A stretch of DNA of 50,788 bases from DATAWZ01 sp036266975 (GTDB lineage: Bacteria; Actinomycetota; Thermoleophilia; Solirubrobacterales; Solirubrobacteraceae). Under the pieces are notes generated by a model. That model was given only the letters and a program-made list of their open reading frames with translations. It was not told the origin of the DNA and made no database searches. Shown here piece by piece: positions 50,541-50,788 of this stretch; the stretch's first letter is position 1, and each line of letters begins with the position of its first letter. A program made the position numbers and the translations under genes. The stretch is taken from the NCBI GenBank assembly GCA_036266975.1, contig DATAWZ010000144.1, forward strand, positions 1-50,788. The letters run 5' to 3'.

Positions 50541-50788
50541 TCAGTCAGCCGGAAGCCGGCGCTTGGCTTCCTCGTAGACATCCGCCGGCAGCGGGCCCTT
50601 CTCCGCCATCGCAACGTTCGACTCGAGGTGGTCGAGGCGGCTCGTACCGACGATCGTGCTCGAAAGCCCCGGGTGGCTGAGCGTGAAGCGCAGCGTGAAC
50701 TCCATCCGGCTCATGCCGTCGAGCAGATCCTCGACGGCGCCGTCCTCCCAGCGCTGGCGGGCCTCGCCCTCGGCCAGGCCGATCGGCG
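50541..50788 (-). CDS. Aldo/keto reductase, C-terminal part (gene cut by right edge)
   Basis: The last 81 or so residues are visible. RWEDGAVEDLLDGMSRMEFTLRFTLSHPGLSSTIVGTSRLDHLESNVAMAEKGPLP matches the C-terminal third of aldo/keto reductases, including the phosphate-of-NADPH-binding STIVGTSR segment (usually IPGTS) and the closing helix DVYEEAKRR. The catalytic Asp, Tyr, Lys and His lie outside the window. The family reduces aldehydes and ketones with NADPH. Confidence 0.88.
   Translation of the reverse strand, partial: PIGLAEGEARQRWEDGAVEDLLDGMSRMEFTLRFTLSHPGLSSTIVGTSRLDHLESNVAMAEKGPLPADVYEEAKRRLPAD

Overview
The window is a high-GC, densely coded chromosomal segment. The best reading is an actinobacterium of the Thermoleophilia/Solirubrobacterales type. 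Reasons are the guaB3-guaA pair, the rplM-rpsI-glmM-glmS order, an F420-type luciferase-like oxidoreductase, lipoproteins with long Ser/Thr/Gly tails, aa3-type oxidases, and many genes with a TANNNT hexamer 6-8 bases before the start codon (leaderless mRNAs). The taxonomic call is inference, because no rRNA is present.

Layout. 1-14.2 kb (+ strand): housekeeping genes, several joined by 4-10 base overlaps: guaB3 (cut at the left edge), guaA, a lipoprotein, rplM, rpsI with a long acidic N-terminal extension, glmM, glmS, an aldose-1-epimerase-like gene, an acyl-CoA synthetase, nnrDE, a CCA/poly(A) polymerase-family gene and a HIT gene. 14.2-18.1 kb: a secreted protein, then on the minus strand a probable ADP-ribosyltransferase toxin followed by a YbjN-like partner, and a zinc-ribbon/lipoprotein pair.

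18.1-28.7 kb: a respiratory island. It holds a lipoprotein fusing cytochrome c to a cupredoxin, and minus-strand genes for two different heme-copper oxidases: type A2 (coxB2, coxA2, a double Usp-like protein, coxC) and type A1 (coxB1, coxA1, ctaB), with three very small membrane proteins. A crotonase gene lies just upstream of coxB1. 28.7-33.3 kb (+): a PuuD-type amidotransferase, a PAP2-type enzyme, a flippase-like protein, thioredoxin reductase and a DUF4232 protein. 33.3-36.1 kb (-): a tiny acyl-CoA-dehydrogenase-like remnant, 3-hydroxyacyl-CoA dehydrogenase, an ECF-like sigma factor and an alkylguanine methyltransferase.

36.2-46.2 kb: mixed genes, including a secreted protein whose signal peptide lies in the wrong frame, a Nudix CoA pyrophosphatase, OsmC, an MBOAT/SGNH O-acetylation pair, SoxR divergent from a DUF5519 gene with a near-canonical SoxR box, an Abi-alpha-like protein, DUF445 and DUF1015. 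46.3-50.8 kb: tRNA-Pro(TGG), a frameshifted helix-turn-helix gene beside it, a GNAT protein, an LLM oxidoreductase, a GntR/YtrA-type regulator, a small unknown protein and the C-terminal end of an aldo/keto reductase cut by the right edge.

The strongest candidate for something undescribed is the pair at 14872-17198. It is an ADP-ribosyltransferase with an N-terminal motif typical of proteins linked to extracellular contractile injection systems, a repetitive linker, its own palindromic operator and a YbjN/CesT-like partner, with no injection-system genes in view.
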